Assembly (NCBI GenBank): GCA_963715575.1
Contig: OY970250.1
Coordinates: 1,860,001 to 1,924,000, forward strand
Length of the DNA: 64,000 nt
Source: AC-32 sp963715575
GTDB taxonomy: Bacteria; Actinomycetota; Thermoleophilia; Gaiellales; Gaiellaceae
Reading direction: 5' to 3'
Shown here: positions 7,684 through 15,203 of the stretch, one piece after another
Layout of the letters: every line of letters starts with the position of its first letter
Position numbering within the stretch: the stretch's first letter is position 1
The notes under the pieces: generated by a model
Told to the model about the DNA's origin: nothing
What the model saw: the letters and a program-made list of their open reading frames with translations, nothing else
The model's database searches: none
Position numbers and translations under genes: made by a program

Positions 7684-8205
7684 ATGAAGCTCAGCTACCT
7701 CTGGCAAGGCCTGCCCGGACACCCGGTTCACCCGCCGCTGACGGACGCGACGATCGGCGCCTACACGGCCTCCACGATCGCCGCGGTCGCAAGCGTGGTC
7801 GGGATCGCGCACGTCTCGGCAGCGCACGCCTGGTGGCTGGCGCTCGTGATCGGGCTGATCATCACCGGCCTGACCGCCCTGACCGGCTTCGCCGACTGGC
7901 TCACGATCGAGTGGCGCTCGCCGCTCTGGTGGACGGCGACGTGGCACATGTGCTCGATGCTGACGGCGACGGTCTTCTTCCTGATCGCCGCGCTCGTGGG
8001 CCACTCGGGCTACACGGTCGGCGTGGTCGACGCCGGCCCGTTCGTGCTCACGCTGCTCGGCTTCGCGTTCCTGACGCTCGGCGGCTGGCTCGGCGGCGCC
8101 GTCGTCTTCGTGCACGGGATGCGCGTGCTCAGCCTCGTGGATGAGCCGCCGGCGCGCGCTGCCGCCCCGGCGCCTCACCCGGAGAAGGAAGAGGCGGAAG
8201 CCTAA
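7684..8205 (+). CDS. DUF2231-type membrane protein
   Basis: A 173-residue protein with four predicted membrane segments, roughly at residues 25-47, 53-72, 90-110 and 122-145. The opening GLPGHPVHPPLTDATIGAYT matches the HPxHP...P.g pattern of DUF2231 proteins, whose histidines may bind haem or metal. The tail is rich in Ala, Pro and Glu. Function is unknown; some relatives sit with cytochrome or copper genes. A box TAAGAT at 7669-7674 lies nine bases before the ATG. It is convergent with trxA. Confidence 0.8.
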   Translation: MKLSYLWQGLPGHPVHPPLTDATIGAYTASTIAAVASVVGIAHVSAAHAWWLALVIGLIITGLTALTGFADWLTIEWRSPLWWTATWHMCSMLTATVFFLIAALVGHSGYTVGVVDAGPFVLTLLGFAFLTLGGWLGGAVVFVHGMRVLSLVDEPPARAAAPAPHPEKEEAEA

Positions 8206-8233
8206 GGCGCCGCTTGCGGTGCCGACCATGAGA

Positions 8234-8294
8234 GGCCGGGGCGGCTTTGCCGCCGTGGCCGTTTCCTGAGAGCTCGCTCCTGCGAGGTCTCAGG
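8234..8294. terminator. Two hairpins between converging genes, terminator-like without a T tract
   Basis: GGCC and GGCGGC arms around TTT pair at 8234-8260. A second stem at 8265-8294 joins CCTGAGA and CTCGC with GCGAG and TCTCAGG around the loop TCCT and covers the trxA stop codon. They separate two converging genes and could end transcription from either side, but no U-run follows. Confidence 0.4.
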
Positions 8295-8613
8295 CAGCTG
8301 CCTCGGCCAGGCCGAGGCGCTCTTCGAGCATCGACTTGGGCATCGCCCCGACCGCGGCCGCCTGCGGCTCGCCCTCCTTGAAGAGGATCAGGGTCGGGAT
8401 CGACATCACGCCGTAGCGCTGGGCGATGGCCGGCTGCTCGTCGATGTTCAGCTTGACGATCTTCAGCTCCGAACGCTCCTGCGCGATCTGGTCGAGCACG
8501 GGCGCGATCGCGTGGCACGGGCCACACCACTCGGCCCAGAAGTCGACGAGCACGGGCTTGTCGCTCTCGAGCACTTCCTTGTCGAACGTTGCTTCGGTAA
8601 CGGTGTCTGCCAT
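8290..8613 (-). CDS. trxA: Thioredoxin
   Basis: The 107-residue protein has the classic thioredoxin fold order and the redox motif W29-C30-G31-P32-C33 in FWAEWCGPC, followed by the cis-proline loop SIPTLILFKEG. It should reduce disulfides in cytoplasmic proteins, recharged by thioredoxin reductase, which is not in this window. ATG 8613 is preceded on the minus strand by GAAAGGACTTC, a good ribosome-binding site. It is divergent from ileS; 81 bases separate the two starts. Confidence 0.95.
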   Translation of the reverse strand: MADTVTEATFDKEVLESDKPVLVDFWAEWCGPCHAIAPVLDQIAQERSELKIVKLNIDEQPAIAQRYGVMSIPTLILFKEGEPQAAAVGAMPKSMLEERLGLAEAAA

Positions 8614-8682
8614 GAAGTCCTTTCTATACCTCAGGTCTCGAATAGCTCAAACGCGCAAGAGAGGGCCATTGTTCCCGCTCGC

Positions 8683-8688
8683 TACGAT
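8683..8688 (+). promoter_or_regulatory. -10 box TACGAT for leaderless ileS
   Basis: TACGAT is followed by six bases and the ATG of ileS at 8695, leaving no room for a Shine-Dalgarno sequence. Confidence 0.5.
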
Positions 8689-8694
8689 CGGCTG

Positions 8695-11600
8695 ATGCTG
8701 AAGCCGCTTCCGAGCGTGCCCGACCACCCCGCGCTGGAGCGGGAGGTGCTGGAGCGCTGGGAGGAGGAGCGCACGTTCGAGCGCCTGCGCGAGCAGAACG
8801 CCGGCGGGCCGCGCTTCAGCTTCATCGACGGCCCGATCACCGCCAACAACCCGATGGGCGTCCACCACGCCTGGGGCCGCACACTGAAGGACGTCTACCA
8901 GCGCTACTACGCGGCCAAGGGCCACGACGAGCGCTACCAGAACGGCTTCGACTGCCAGGGCCTCTGGGTCGAGGTCGAGGTCGAGAAGGAGCTCGGCCTC
9001 AACTCGAAGCGCGAGATCGAGGACTACGGGATCGCCGAGTTCGCCGAGCGCTGCAAGGAGCGCGTGGCGCGCTTCGTCGGCGTGATGACGGAGCAGTCGA
9101 AGCGCCTCGGCCAGTGGATGGACTGGGGCAACGACTACCTCACCTTCTCGGACACGAACATCGAGTACATCTGGCGCTTCCTGAAGGAGTGCCGCGCGCG
9201 CGAGTGGCTCTACAAGGGCCACCGCTCGACCCAGTGGTGCCCGCGCTGCGGCACCTCGCTCTCCCAGCACGAGCAGGCCGGCGAGGAGAACTACCGCGAG
9301 CTCGAGCACCCCTCGCTGTACGTGCGCTTCCCGCTGGCCGACCGCGACGCCGAGTCGCTCGTCGTCTGGACGACCACGCCGTGGACGTTGCCCGCGAACG
9401 TCGCGGCGGCCGTCAAGCCGGACGCCGAGTACGGGCTGCGCGACGGCGGCTGGCGGCTGGCCGAGGAGGGCGGCGCCTATGACAACGTCGTCCAGGGCGA
9501 GGACCTGGTCGGGCTCGAGTACCACTCTCCCTTCGACGACCTGCCGGCCCAAGAAGGCGTCCGTCACCGCGTTATCCCCTGGGACGAGGTCGCGCTCGAC
9601 GAGGGCACCGGGATCGTCCACATCGCGCCGGGCGCGGGCGCCGAGGACTTCGAGCTCTCTCGTGTGCACGGCCTGCCGGTGCTGGCGCCAATCGACGAGT
9701 CCGGCCGCTTCCTGCCGGGCTACGGTCCGTTCGAGGGGGTCACGACCGACGGCGCCGCGCAGGCGATCATCCGTGCGCTGGACGAGCGCGGCCTGCTCGT
9801 CGAGTCCGGGACGATCGTCCACCGCTACCCGATCTGCTGGCGCTGCAAGACGCCGCTCGTCTTCCGCGTGGTCGACGACTGGTTCATCCGCATCGACGAC
9901 CTGCGGCAGCCGCTGCTCGACGCGAACGACGAGGTCTCCTGGACGCCGCCGAACTACAAGAAGCGGATGGACGACTGGCTGCGCAACATGGGCGACTGGA
10001 ACATCTCGCGCAAGCGCTACTTCGGTCTGCCGCTGCCCTTCTACCCGTGCGAGTGCGGCGAGCTGAACGTGATCGGCTCGCGCGCCGAGCTCGAGGAGCG
10101 CGCGACCGGCGGGCTCGAGCGGCTGCAGGAGCTGCACCGGCCCTGGATCGACGAGGTGCCGATCCGTTGCTCGGCGTGCAACGAGGAGGTGCGCCGCATC
10201 CCGGAGGTGGGCGACGCCTGGCTCGACGCGGGCATCGTCCCGCTCTCGACGCTCGGCTGGGAGAGCCCGGAGCGGGTCCCCGGCGGCTACGGCACGGGCG
10301 CGGCGAAGGGTCTCACCGGCGCCGACCTGCCCGACCACGCCTACTGGGAGCAGTGGTTCCCGGCCGACTGGGTCTCGGAGAGCCGCGAGCAGATCCGGCT
10401 CTGGTTCTACTCGATCAGCGTGATGGCGATGACGATGACGGGCCGGCTGCCGTATCGCGCGGTGCTGACCTACGAGCGCGTGCACGACGAGACCGGCCGC
10501 GAGATGCACAAGTCGACCGGCAACGCGATCGAGGCGAACGAGGCGTTCGAGCAGATGGGCGCCGACATCGTCCGCTGGCAGTTCTGCGCGCAGAACCCGA
10601 GCCAGAACATCAACTTCGGCTACGGGCCGGCCGAGGAGGTGAAGCGGCGGCTGCTGACGTTCTGGAACTCGGCCGGCTTCCTGGTCACCTACGCGAACAT
10701 CGCCGGCTGGCAGCCGACGTGGGGGAGGGAGCCGTCCTCGCAGCACGCGCTCGACCGCTGGCTCGTCGCCCGCACAGGTCAGCTGGTGGCCGAGGCCGAG
10801 TCCGCGTACGACCGCTACTGGACGCCGGCGGTGACGACGGTCTTCGAGAGCTACGTCGAGGATCTCTCGAACTGGTACATCCGCCGCTCGCGGCGGCGGT
10901 TCTGGGACGGCGAGGCCGCCGCGCTCGAGACGCTCTGGTGGTCGCTCGTGCAGGCGTTACGCGCGGTCGCGCCGGTGATGCCGTTCCTCGCCGAGCACCT
11001 CTGGAGCGCGCTTGTGCCGCGGGGTCCGGATGCGCCGGGGTCTGTCCACCTCGCGGGGTGGCCGGATCCGAGTGGGCCAGACAGCGGATTGCTCGACGAG
11101 ATGGCGGCCGTACGGCGTGTGGTTGAGCTCGGACGGCAGGCGCGCGCGCAGTCGGGGCTCAAGCTTCGCCAGCCGCTGCGCCGGCTCGTCGTCCAGGGCG
11201 CGGACGCCGCGCAGTCCCAGGCGGGCGAGATCGCCGACGAGCTGAGCGTGAAGGAGGTCGAGTTCGGGCCGGTCGAGGCGACGGAGCTGCGCGTCAAGCC
11301 GAACCTGCCGCTGCTCGGGCCGAAGCTCGGCAAGGAGCTCGGGCCGGTGCGGAAGAAGCTCGAGGCCGGGGACTTCGAGGAGCTCGACGGCGGCGGCGTG
11401 CGCGTCGACGGCCACGAACTCTCGGCCGACGAGGTGATCGTCGAGCGCCGCGGGAAGGAGGGCTGGGCGGTCGCCGGCGAGGACGGCCTGACGGTCGCGC
11501 TCGACCTCGCGATCGACCCGGAGCTGGAGCTCGAGGGCCGCGCCCGTGAGGCGATCCACCAGGTCAACACGATGCGAAAGGAGCTCGGGCTCGAGATCAC

Positions 11601-11718
11601 CGACCGGATCGCCCTGACGCTGCCTCGCGAGCTGGCTGCACACGAGGAGTGGATCGCGCGCGAGACGCTCGCCGAGCGGGTCGAGCCGGGCGGCGAGCTC
11701 GCGATCGAGAAGGCTTAG
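8695..11718 (+). CDS. ileS: Isoleucyl-tRNA synthetase, divergent type
   Basis: A 1007-residue class I synthetase. The HIGH region reads MGVHHAWG (H57-H58-A-W-G61), the editing domain is marked by VVWTTTPWTLPANV near residue 225, cysteine pairs (CPRC, CWRC, CECG and CSAC) suggest zinc sites, and the KMSKS loop reads MHKSTGN at residues 604-610. An anticodon-binding helical domain follows, then a C-terminal region with NTMRKELGLEITDRIALTL as in archaeal/eukaryotic-type IleRS (DUF5915). Both signature motifs differ from the textbook forms, though second Lys 606 is kept. The leaderless ATG at 8695 fits the promoter. It is convergent with marR, overlapping it by four bases. Confidence 0.9.
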   Translation: MLKPLPSVPDHPALEREVLERWEEERTFERLREQNAGGPRFSFIDGPITANNPMGVHHAWGRTLKDVYQRYYAAKGHDERYQNGFDCQGLWVEVEVEKELGLNSKREIEDYGIAEFAERCKERVARFVGVMTEQSKRLGQWMDWGNDYLTFSDTNIEYIWRFLKECRAREWLYKGHRSTQWCPRCGTSLSQHEQAGEENYRELEHPSLYVRFPLADRDAESLVVWTTTPWTLPANVAAAVKPDAEYGLRDGGWRLAEEGGAYDNVVQGEDLVGLEYHSPFDDLPAQEGVRHRVIPWDEVALDEGTGIVHIAPGAGAEDFELSRVHGLPVLAPIDESGRFLPGYGPFEGVTTDGAAQAIIRALDERGLLVESGTIVHRYPICWRCKTPLVFRVVDDWFIRIDDLRQPLLDANDEVSWTPPNYKKRMDDWLRNMGDWNISRKRYFGLPLPFYPCECGELNVIGSRAELEERATGGLERLQELHRPWIDEVPIRCSACNEEVRRIPEVGDAWLDAGIVPLSTLGWESPERVPGGYGTGAAKGLTGADLPDHAYWEQWFPADWVSESREQIRLWFYSISVMAMTMTGRLPYRAVLTYERVHDETGREMHKSTGNAIEANEAFEQMGADIVRWQFCAQNPSQNINFGYGPAEEVKRRLLTFWNSAGFLVTYANIAGWQPTWGREPSSQHALDRWLVARTGQLVAEAESAYDRYWTPAVTTVFESYVEDLSNWYIRRSRRRFWDGEAAALETLWWSLVQALRAVAPVMPFLAEHLWSALVPRGPDAPGSVHLAGWPDPSGPDSGLLDEMAAVRRVVELGRQARAQSGLKLRQPLRRLVVQGADAAQSQAGEIADELSVKEVEFGPVEATELRVKPNLPLLGPKLGKELGPVRKKLEAGDFEELDGGGVRVDGHELSADEVIVERRGKEGWAVAGEDGLTVALDLAIDPELELEGRAREAIHQVNTMRKELGLEITDRIALTLPRELAAHEEWIARETLAERVEPGGELAIEKA

Positions 11719-12152
11719 CTCGCTTGGAGCCGCTCGACGGCCCGGGCGAGGATGTCGCGGAGCGCGCGCTGGTCGGCGGCCGAGAGCGAGGCGATCGCCT
11801 CGGGGGGCTCGCTCATGACCGCCATCACCCGCTCGCGCAGCTCGACGCCGGCGGCCGTGAGCGTCAATGCCTTCACGCGCCGGTCGCCCTCGGCGCTGCC
11901 CCGCTCGACGAGCCCGCGGACCTCGAGACGGTCGACGATCCCGGTCACATTCGAGGCGTCACAGAAGAGCCGTTCGGCGAGTGCGCTCATCGGCAGCGGC
12001 TCCTCCGGGTCGAGCATGCGCAGGGCGTGGGCCTGCGCGAAGCTGAGCCCGAGCTCGCCGAGCTGCGCGCCGACCTTCACGCGCTGCTCCATGCCGATCT
12101 GGAAGAACAACCGCTGCGCTTCGTGCGCCGCCGACCGCGTCCTCAGCTCCAT
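11715..12152 (-). CDS. MarR-family transcriptional regulator
   Basis: A 145-residue winged-helix protein. PMSALAERLFCDASNVTGIVDRL is the recognition helix-turn-helix and GLVERGSAEGDRRVKALTLT is the wing with the conserved D-R-R. MarR proteins repress divergent or own promoters until a ligand binds. It is divergent from a three-gene ABC exporter, and both promoters and an inverted repeat occupy the 65-base gap, so it probably controls export of a toxic compound and its own synthesis. Cys in the helix (LFCDAS) might allow redox control. TATACT sits seven bases before the ATG, giving a leaderless mRNA. Confidence 0.92.
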   Translation of the reverse strand: MELRTRSAAHEAQRLFFQIGMEQRVKVGAQLGELGLSFAQAHALRMLDPEEPLPMSALAERLFCDASNVTGIVDRLEVRGLVERGSAEGDRRVKALTLTAAGVELRERVMAVMSEPPEAIASLSAADQRALRDILARAVERLQAS

Positions 12153-12157
12153 GATAC

Positions 12158-12210
12158 ACAGTATAGTTGAGACTGTAGGTATTTGACAACCTCAAGCATT
12201 CGAGTAGGGT
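12158..12210. promoter_or_regulatory. Divergent marR/ABC promoters with inverted-repeat operator
   Basis: Plus strand: TTGACA at 12183-12188, 16-base spacer, TAGGGT at 12205-12210, seven bases to GTG 12218. Minus strand: TTGTCA (12189-12184), 18-base spacer, TATACT (12165-12160), seven bases to ATG 12152. The two -35 boxes overlap. Inverted arms ACAGT (12158-12162) and ACTGT (12172-12176) cover the marR -10 box and are a likely MarR site. Confidence 0.65.
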
Positions 12211-12217
12211 AAGGGCG

Positions 12218-13210
12218 GTGTCGGAACCGGCTATCCAGGCGGACCAGCTTGTCCGTGAGTTCAAGAAAGGCCCGCGCGCGGTCGACGCGATCGACCTCGC
12301 CGTGCAGCCGGGCGAGATCTACGGATTCCTCGGGCCGAACGGCGCGGGCAAGTCGACCACCGTGCACATGCTGACGACGCTGCTGCCGCCGACCTCGGGC
12401 AGCGCGCGCGTGGCCGGCTTCGACGTCGTCCACCAGGGCCCGCAGGTGCGAATGCACATCGGGGCGGCACTGCAGGAGGCCGCGCTCGACCCGCTCCTGA
12501 CCGGCCGCGAGCACCTGCGGCTGCAGGCCTCGCTGCAGGGGATCCCGCGCGTCGAGCGGGCGAAGCGCTCGGAGGACCTGCTCGGCCGTGTCGGCCTGCG
12601 CGAGGCGGCCGACCGCAAGGTGCGCGGCTACTCGGGCGGCATGAAGCGGCGCCTCGACCTCGCCCTCGCGCTCGTGCACCACCCGGAGATCCTCTTCCTC
12701 GACGAGCCGACGACCGGCCTCGACGTCCAGAGCCGAACTGCGCTCTGGGGCGAGGTCAGCCGCCTGGCGAGCGAGGACGGGGTGACCGTCTTTCTGACCA
12801 CGCAGTACCTGGAGGAAGCCGACGTCCTGGCCGACCGCGTCGGGATCATCGACCACGGCCGGATCGTGGCCGAAGGGACGCCGTCCGCGCTGAAGGCGGA
12901 GGTGGGCCGGCCGACGCTCGAGGCGATTCCGGCCGACGACGCCGACCACGACCGCACCGCCGCGATCCTCAAGCCGTTCGGCGAGCCCGTCGGCTCGACC
13001 AAGGGAGTCGCGGTTCGCCTCTCGGACGGGCGGGTCGGCCTGGCCGAGGTCGTGCGCGCGTTCGACGCCGACGGGCTCGACGTCGAGGACATCCACCTCC
13101 ACCAGCCCTCGCTCGACGACGTCTTCCTCGCCAAGACCGGCCGCTCGCTCGAGGGCGCCGGCGACGAGGAGGAGGCGCCGGAGCCCGGGCTGGCGATGGA
13201 GTCGGCTTGA
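12218..13210 (+). CDS. ABC transporter ATP-binding protein, DrrA-like
   Basis: A 330-residue ATPase of the daunorubicin-resistance type. Walker A is GPNGAGKST near residue 44, the Q-loop follows (ALQEAALDP), the signature is YSGGMKRRLDLA, and Walker B with catalytic Glu is ILFLDEPTTGLD; the D-loop and TTQYLEEAD switch-histidine region (Gln-containing, as in DrrA-type proteins) follow. The C-terminal 100 residues form the regulatory extension common in this group. It should energise the two permeases directly downstream; the TTG of the first overlaps its stop codon. Export of a hydrophobic drug or lipid is likely, under MarR control. Confidence 0.93.
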   Translation: MSEPAIQADQLVREFKKGPRAVDAIDLAVQPGEIYGFLGPNGAGKSTTVHMLTTLLPPTSGSARVAGFDVVHQGPQVRMHIGAALQEAALDPLLTGREHLRLQASLQGIPRVERAKRSEDLLGRVGLREAADRKVRGYSGGMKRRLDLALALVHHPEILFLDEPTTGLDVQSRTALWGEVSRLASEDGVTVFLTTQYLEEADVLADRVGIIDHGRIVAEGTPSALKAEVGRPTLEAIPADDADHDRTAAILKPFGEPVGSTKGVAVRLSDGRVGLAEVVRAFDADGLDVEDIHLHQPSLDDVFLAKTGRSLEGAGDEEEAPEPGLAMESA

Positions 13211-13980
13211 GCGCGTTCCTGGATCAGGTCTACGTGATCGGCCGCCGCTCGGTCGTGCGCACGGTGCGTCAGCCGGCGAACGTGGTCGCGCCGCTGCTCT
13301 TCCCGATGCTGCTGCTGGCGGTCAACTCGGGCGGGCTGAAGGCCGAGACGAAACTGCCCGGGTTCCCGACGAGCTCGTTCGTCGCCTTCGCGCTGGCGGT
13401 GCCGTTCATCCAGGGCGCGCTGTTCGCGACCATGAACACCGGCACCGATCTCGCGCGCGACATCCAGACCGGATTTCTGAACCGCCTCTCGCTGACGCCG
13501 ATGCGCGGGATCGCGCTGCTTACCGGCCAGCTTGGCGGCGTGATCGTGCTGAGCCTCGTGCAGGCGGCGGTCTACCTCGGCGTCGGGAGGATCGTCGGGG
13601 TGCGATTCGCCTCGGGCCCAGCCGGGGTGCTGACGCTGTTCGCGTTCGCGGCGCTCGTCGGGCTCGCCTTCGGCGCGCTCGGCGCCTTCGCGGCGCTGCG
13701 CACCGGCTCGGGCGAGGCCGTGCAGAGCCTCTTCCCGGCCTTCTTCGTCTTCCTCTTCATCTCCTCGATGAACATCCCGCGGAACCTGATCGAGGCGACC
13801 TGGTTCCGGGACGCCGCCACCGCGAACCCGGTCTCGTACCTGCTCGAGTGTGTACGCAGCCTGATCATCACGGGCTGGGACGGCGAGGCGCTCGCGCTCG
13901 GCTTCGGGATCGCCACGGTGGTCGCGGTCGTCGCGCTGGCGGCCTCGAGCTGGGCGCTGCGGGTGAGGATGGCTCGCTGA
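13207..13980 (+). CDS. ABC-2 type permease (first subunit)
   Basis: A 257-residue integral membrane protein with six predicted helices, including ANVVAPLLFPMLLLAVNSG near the N-terminus and LALGFGIATVVAVVALAAS at the C-terminus. SMNIPRNLIEATWFRDAATANPVSYLLE resembles the conserved loop of DrrB-like ABC-2 permeases. Translation starts at TTG overlapping the ATPase stop (TTGA). It shares its layout with the following gene and probably forms a heterodimeric channel with it. Confidence 0.87.
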   Translation: MSAFLDQVYVIGRRSVVRTVRQPANVVAPLLFPMLLLAVNSGGLKAETKLPGFPTSSFVAFALAVPFIQGALFATMNTGTDLARDIQTGFLNRLSLTPMRGIALLTGQLGGVIVLSLVQAAVYLGVGRIVGVRFASGPAGVLTLFAFAALVGLAFGALGAFAALRTGSGEAVQSLFPAFFVFLFISSMNIPRNLIEATWFRDAATANPVSYLLECVRSLIITGWDGEALALGFGIATVVAVVALAASSWALRVRMAR

Positions 13981-14747
13981 TGCGGACGCTGCAGGTGGCC
14001 CAGGGCGTGGCCTGGCGGACGCTGCACAACGTGGTCACGAACCCGTCGCTGCTGATTCCGTCGCTGGTCTTCCCGCTCTTCTTCTTCACCGCCTTCGCGG
14101 GCGGCCTCTCGAACGTCCGGCACGTCCCCGGCTTCGACTTCCCCAGCGGCTACACGGCCTTCCAGTTCGTCTTCGTGCTGCTGCAGTCGGCGGCCTTCGG
14201 CGGCGTCTTCACCGGCTTCGGGATCGCCCGCGACTTCGAGAGCGGCTTCGCGCGCCGGCTGCTGCTGGCTGCGCCGAACCGGGCCGGGATCGTCGGCGGG
14301 TACGCGCTGGCTGCGATCGGGCGCTGGCTGATCACGGCGACCGTCCTGACCACGGTCGCGCTGCTCGTCGGGATGAACATCGGCGGCAGCGGCGTCGACC
14401 TGGTCGGCCTCTACACGCTCGCGCTGCTGCTGAACCTCGCCGCCGTGCTCTGGGCCGCCGGCGTGGCGATGCGCTTCCGGACGATGCAGGCCGGGCCGGT
14501 GATGCAGTTCCCGGTCTTCGTGGTGCTCTTCTTCGCGCCGGTCTACGTGCCGCTCGCGTTGCTGCAGGGCTGGATCCACGGCGTCGCCACCTACAACCCG
14601 CTGACGCGCATCGTCGAGGCGGGCCGCGGCCTCCTCTCGGGCGACCCGACCGAGGTCGGGCTCGCCTATGCCACCGGCCTCACGCTGGTGGTGCTGTTCT
14701 CGCTCTGGGCCCTCCGAGGCCTGCGCAGCGCCGAACGCGCCGGCTAG
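13980..14747 (+). CDS. ABC-2 type permease (second subunit)
   Basis: A 255-residue membrane protein with about six helices; NVVTNPSLLIPSLVFPLFFF and the loop HGVATYNPLTRIVEAGRGLL are characteristic of DrrB-type permeases. The ATG overlaps the preceding stop (TGATG), so the three ABC genes are translationally coupled. Two different permeases and one ATPase suggest a 2:1:1 transporter. The long gap after this gene ends the operon. Confidence 0.88.
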   Translation: MRTLQVAQGVAWRTLHNVVTNPSLLIPSLVFPLFFFTAFAGGLSNVRHVPGFDFPSGYTAFQFVFVLLQSAAFGGVFTGFGIARDFESGFARRLLLAAPNRAGIVGGYALAAIGRWLITATVLTTVALLVGMNIGGSGVDLVGLYTLALLLNLAAVLWAAGVAMRFRTMQAGPVMQFPVFVVLFFAPVYVPLALLQGWIHGVATYNPLTRIVEAGRGLLSGDPTEVGLAYATGLTLVVLFSLWALRGLRSAERAG

Positions 14748-14859
14748 CCGTCAGTCGTCTGGCCCGATTCCGTTCGGGAAGTTGGCGACCGAACCGCTCA
14801 AGGTGGCGAGAGATCGGCCGCCGGAGCCGGGCTTTGCCCGGCGGGAGGCACACGAGGGG

Positions 14860-15067
14860 CAAGCCGTCTGCGCTCCGCCGACAAGTGGCGGCTCCTGAAA
14901 CGCCGCGATGCGTGGCAACGCTTGCAAGGAGGGGTTTCGTAGGGGAACCAGGGGTTCCCATGCGAGAAGAGCCCGCCGCTCGGGGGGTGGTGGCGACGGG
15001 CTCTCCCCATGTGCTCGCCGCGGGCCCAAGGCCAGGTACAGGGCTCCGCGGCTCGCATCGCCCAGTG
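14860..15067 (-). ncRNA. Candidate structured RNA (ends approximate)
   Basis: On the minus strand a promoter TTGGAA (15102-15097), 17-base spacer, TAGCGT (15079-15074) would start transcription near 15067. Downstream are strong helices: GAGCCGCGG with CCGCGGCGAG, then AGAGCCCG with CGGGCTCT around a loop holding six consecutive C, then GGGAACC with GGTTCCC around CCT. There is no open reading frame with a ribosome-binding site. The C-rich loop recalls actinobacterial 6C RNA, but I cannot assign it. It lacks the conserved cores of RNase P RNA and tmRNA. The 3' end is unclear. Confidence 0.35.
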
Positions 15068-15073
15068 CGTGCC

Positions 15074-15102
15074 ACGCTAGACCCGGTCGCCGGCGATTCC
15101 AA
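15074..15102 (-). promoter_or_regulatory. Promoter reading into the candidate RNA
   Basis: TTGGAA at 15102-15097 and TAGCGT at 15079-15074 on the minus strand, spaced 17 bases apart. Confidence 0.4.
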
Positions 15103-15185
15103 TAGGCCGTCCGGCCCATCTTTCCAAGTAGCACGTAGGAGGTTTCCGGCCCGGATTTCTGCTCGACGCCGCCTGAGGCCCTCCG

Positions 15186-15199
15186 TAGAATCTCGGAGG
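15186..15199 (+). promoter_or_regulatory. -10 box and ribosome-binding site of the sensor kinase
   Basis: TAGAAT at 15186-15191 is closely followed by GGAGG at 15195-15199, four bases before GTG 15204. This fixes the start of the long kinase frame. Confidence 0.5.
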
Positions 15200-15203
15200 C
15201 CCA

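Larger units (their letters stand above)
14748..15203. other. Gene-poor gap of 456 bases
   Basis: The only stretch over 300 bases with no convincing protein gene. Frames that cross it have no ribosome-binding site and a composition unlike the neighbours. It is rich in inverted repeats, including arms GCCGGGC/GCCCGGC at 14826-14842, and the right part looks like a structured RNA on the minus strand. The kinase promoter lies at its right end. Confidence 0.6.

Noticed and set aside
14748..15203. RNase P RNA or tmRNA in the gap
   Set aside because: The conserved P4 cores (GAGGAAAGTCC, ACAGAA) and the tmRNA ends with a T-arm are missing on both strands.
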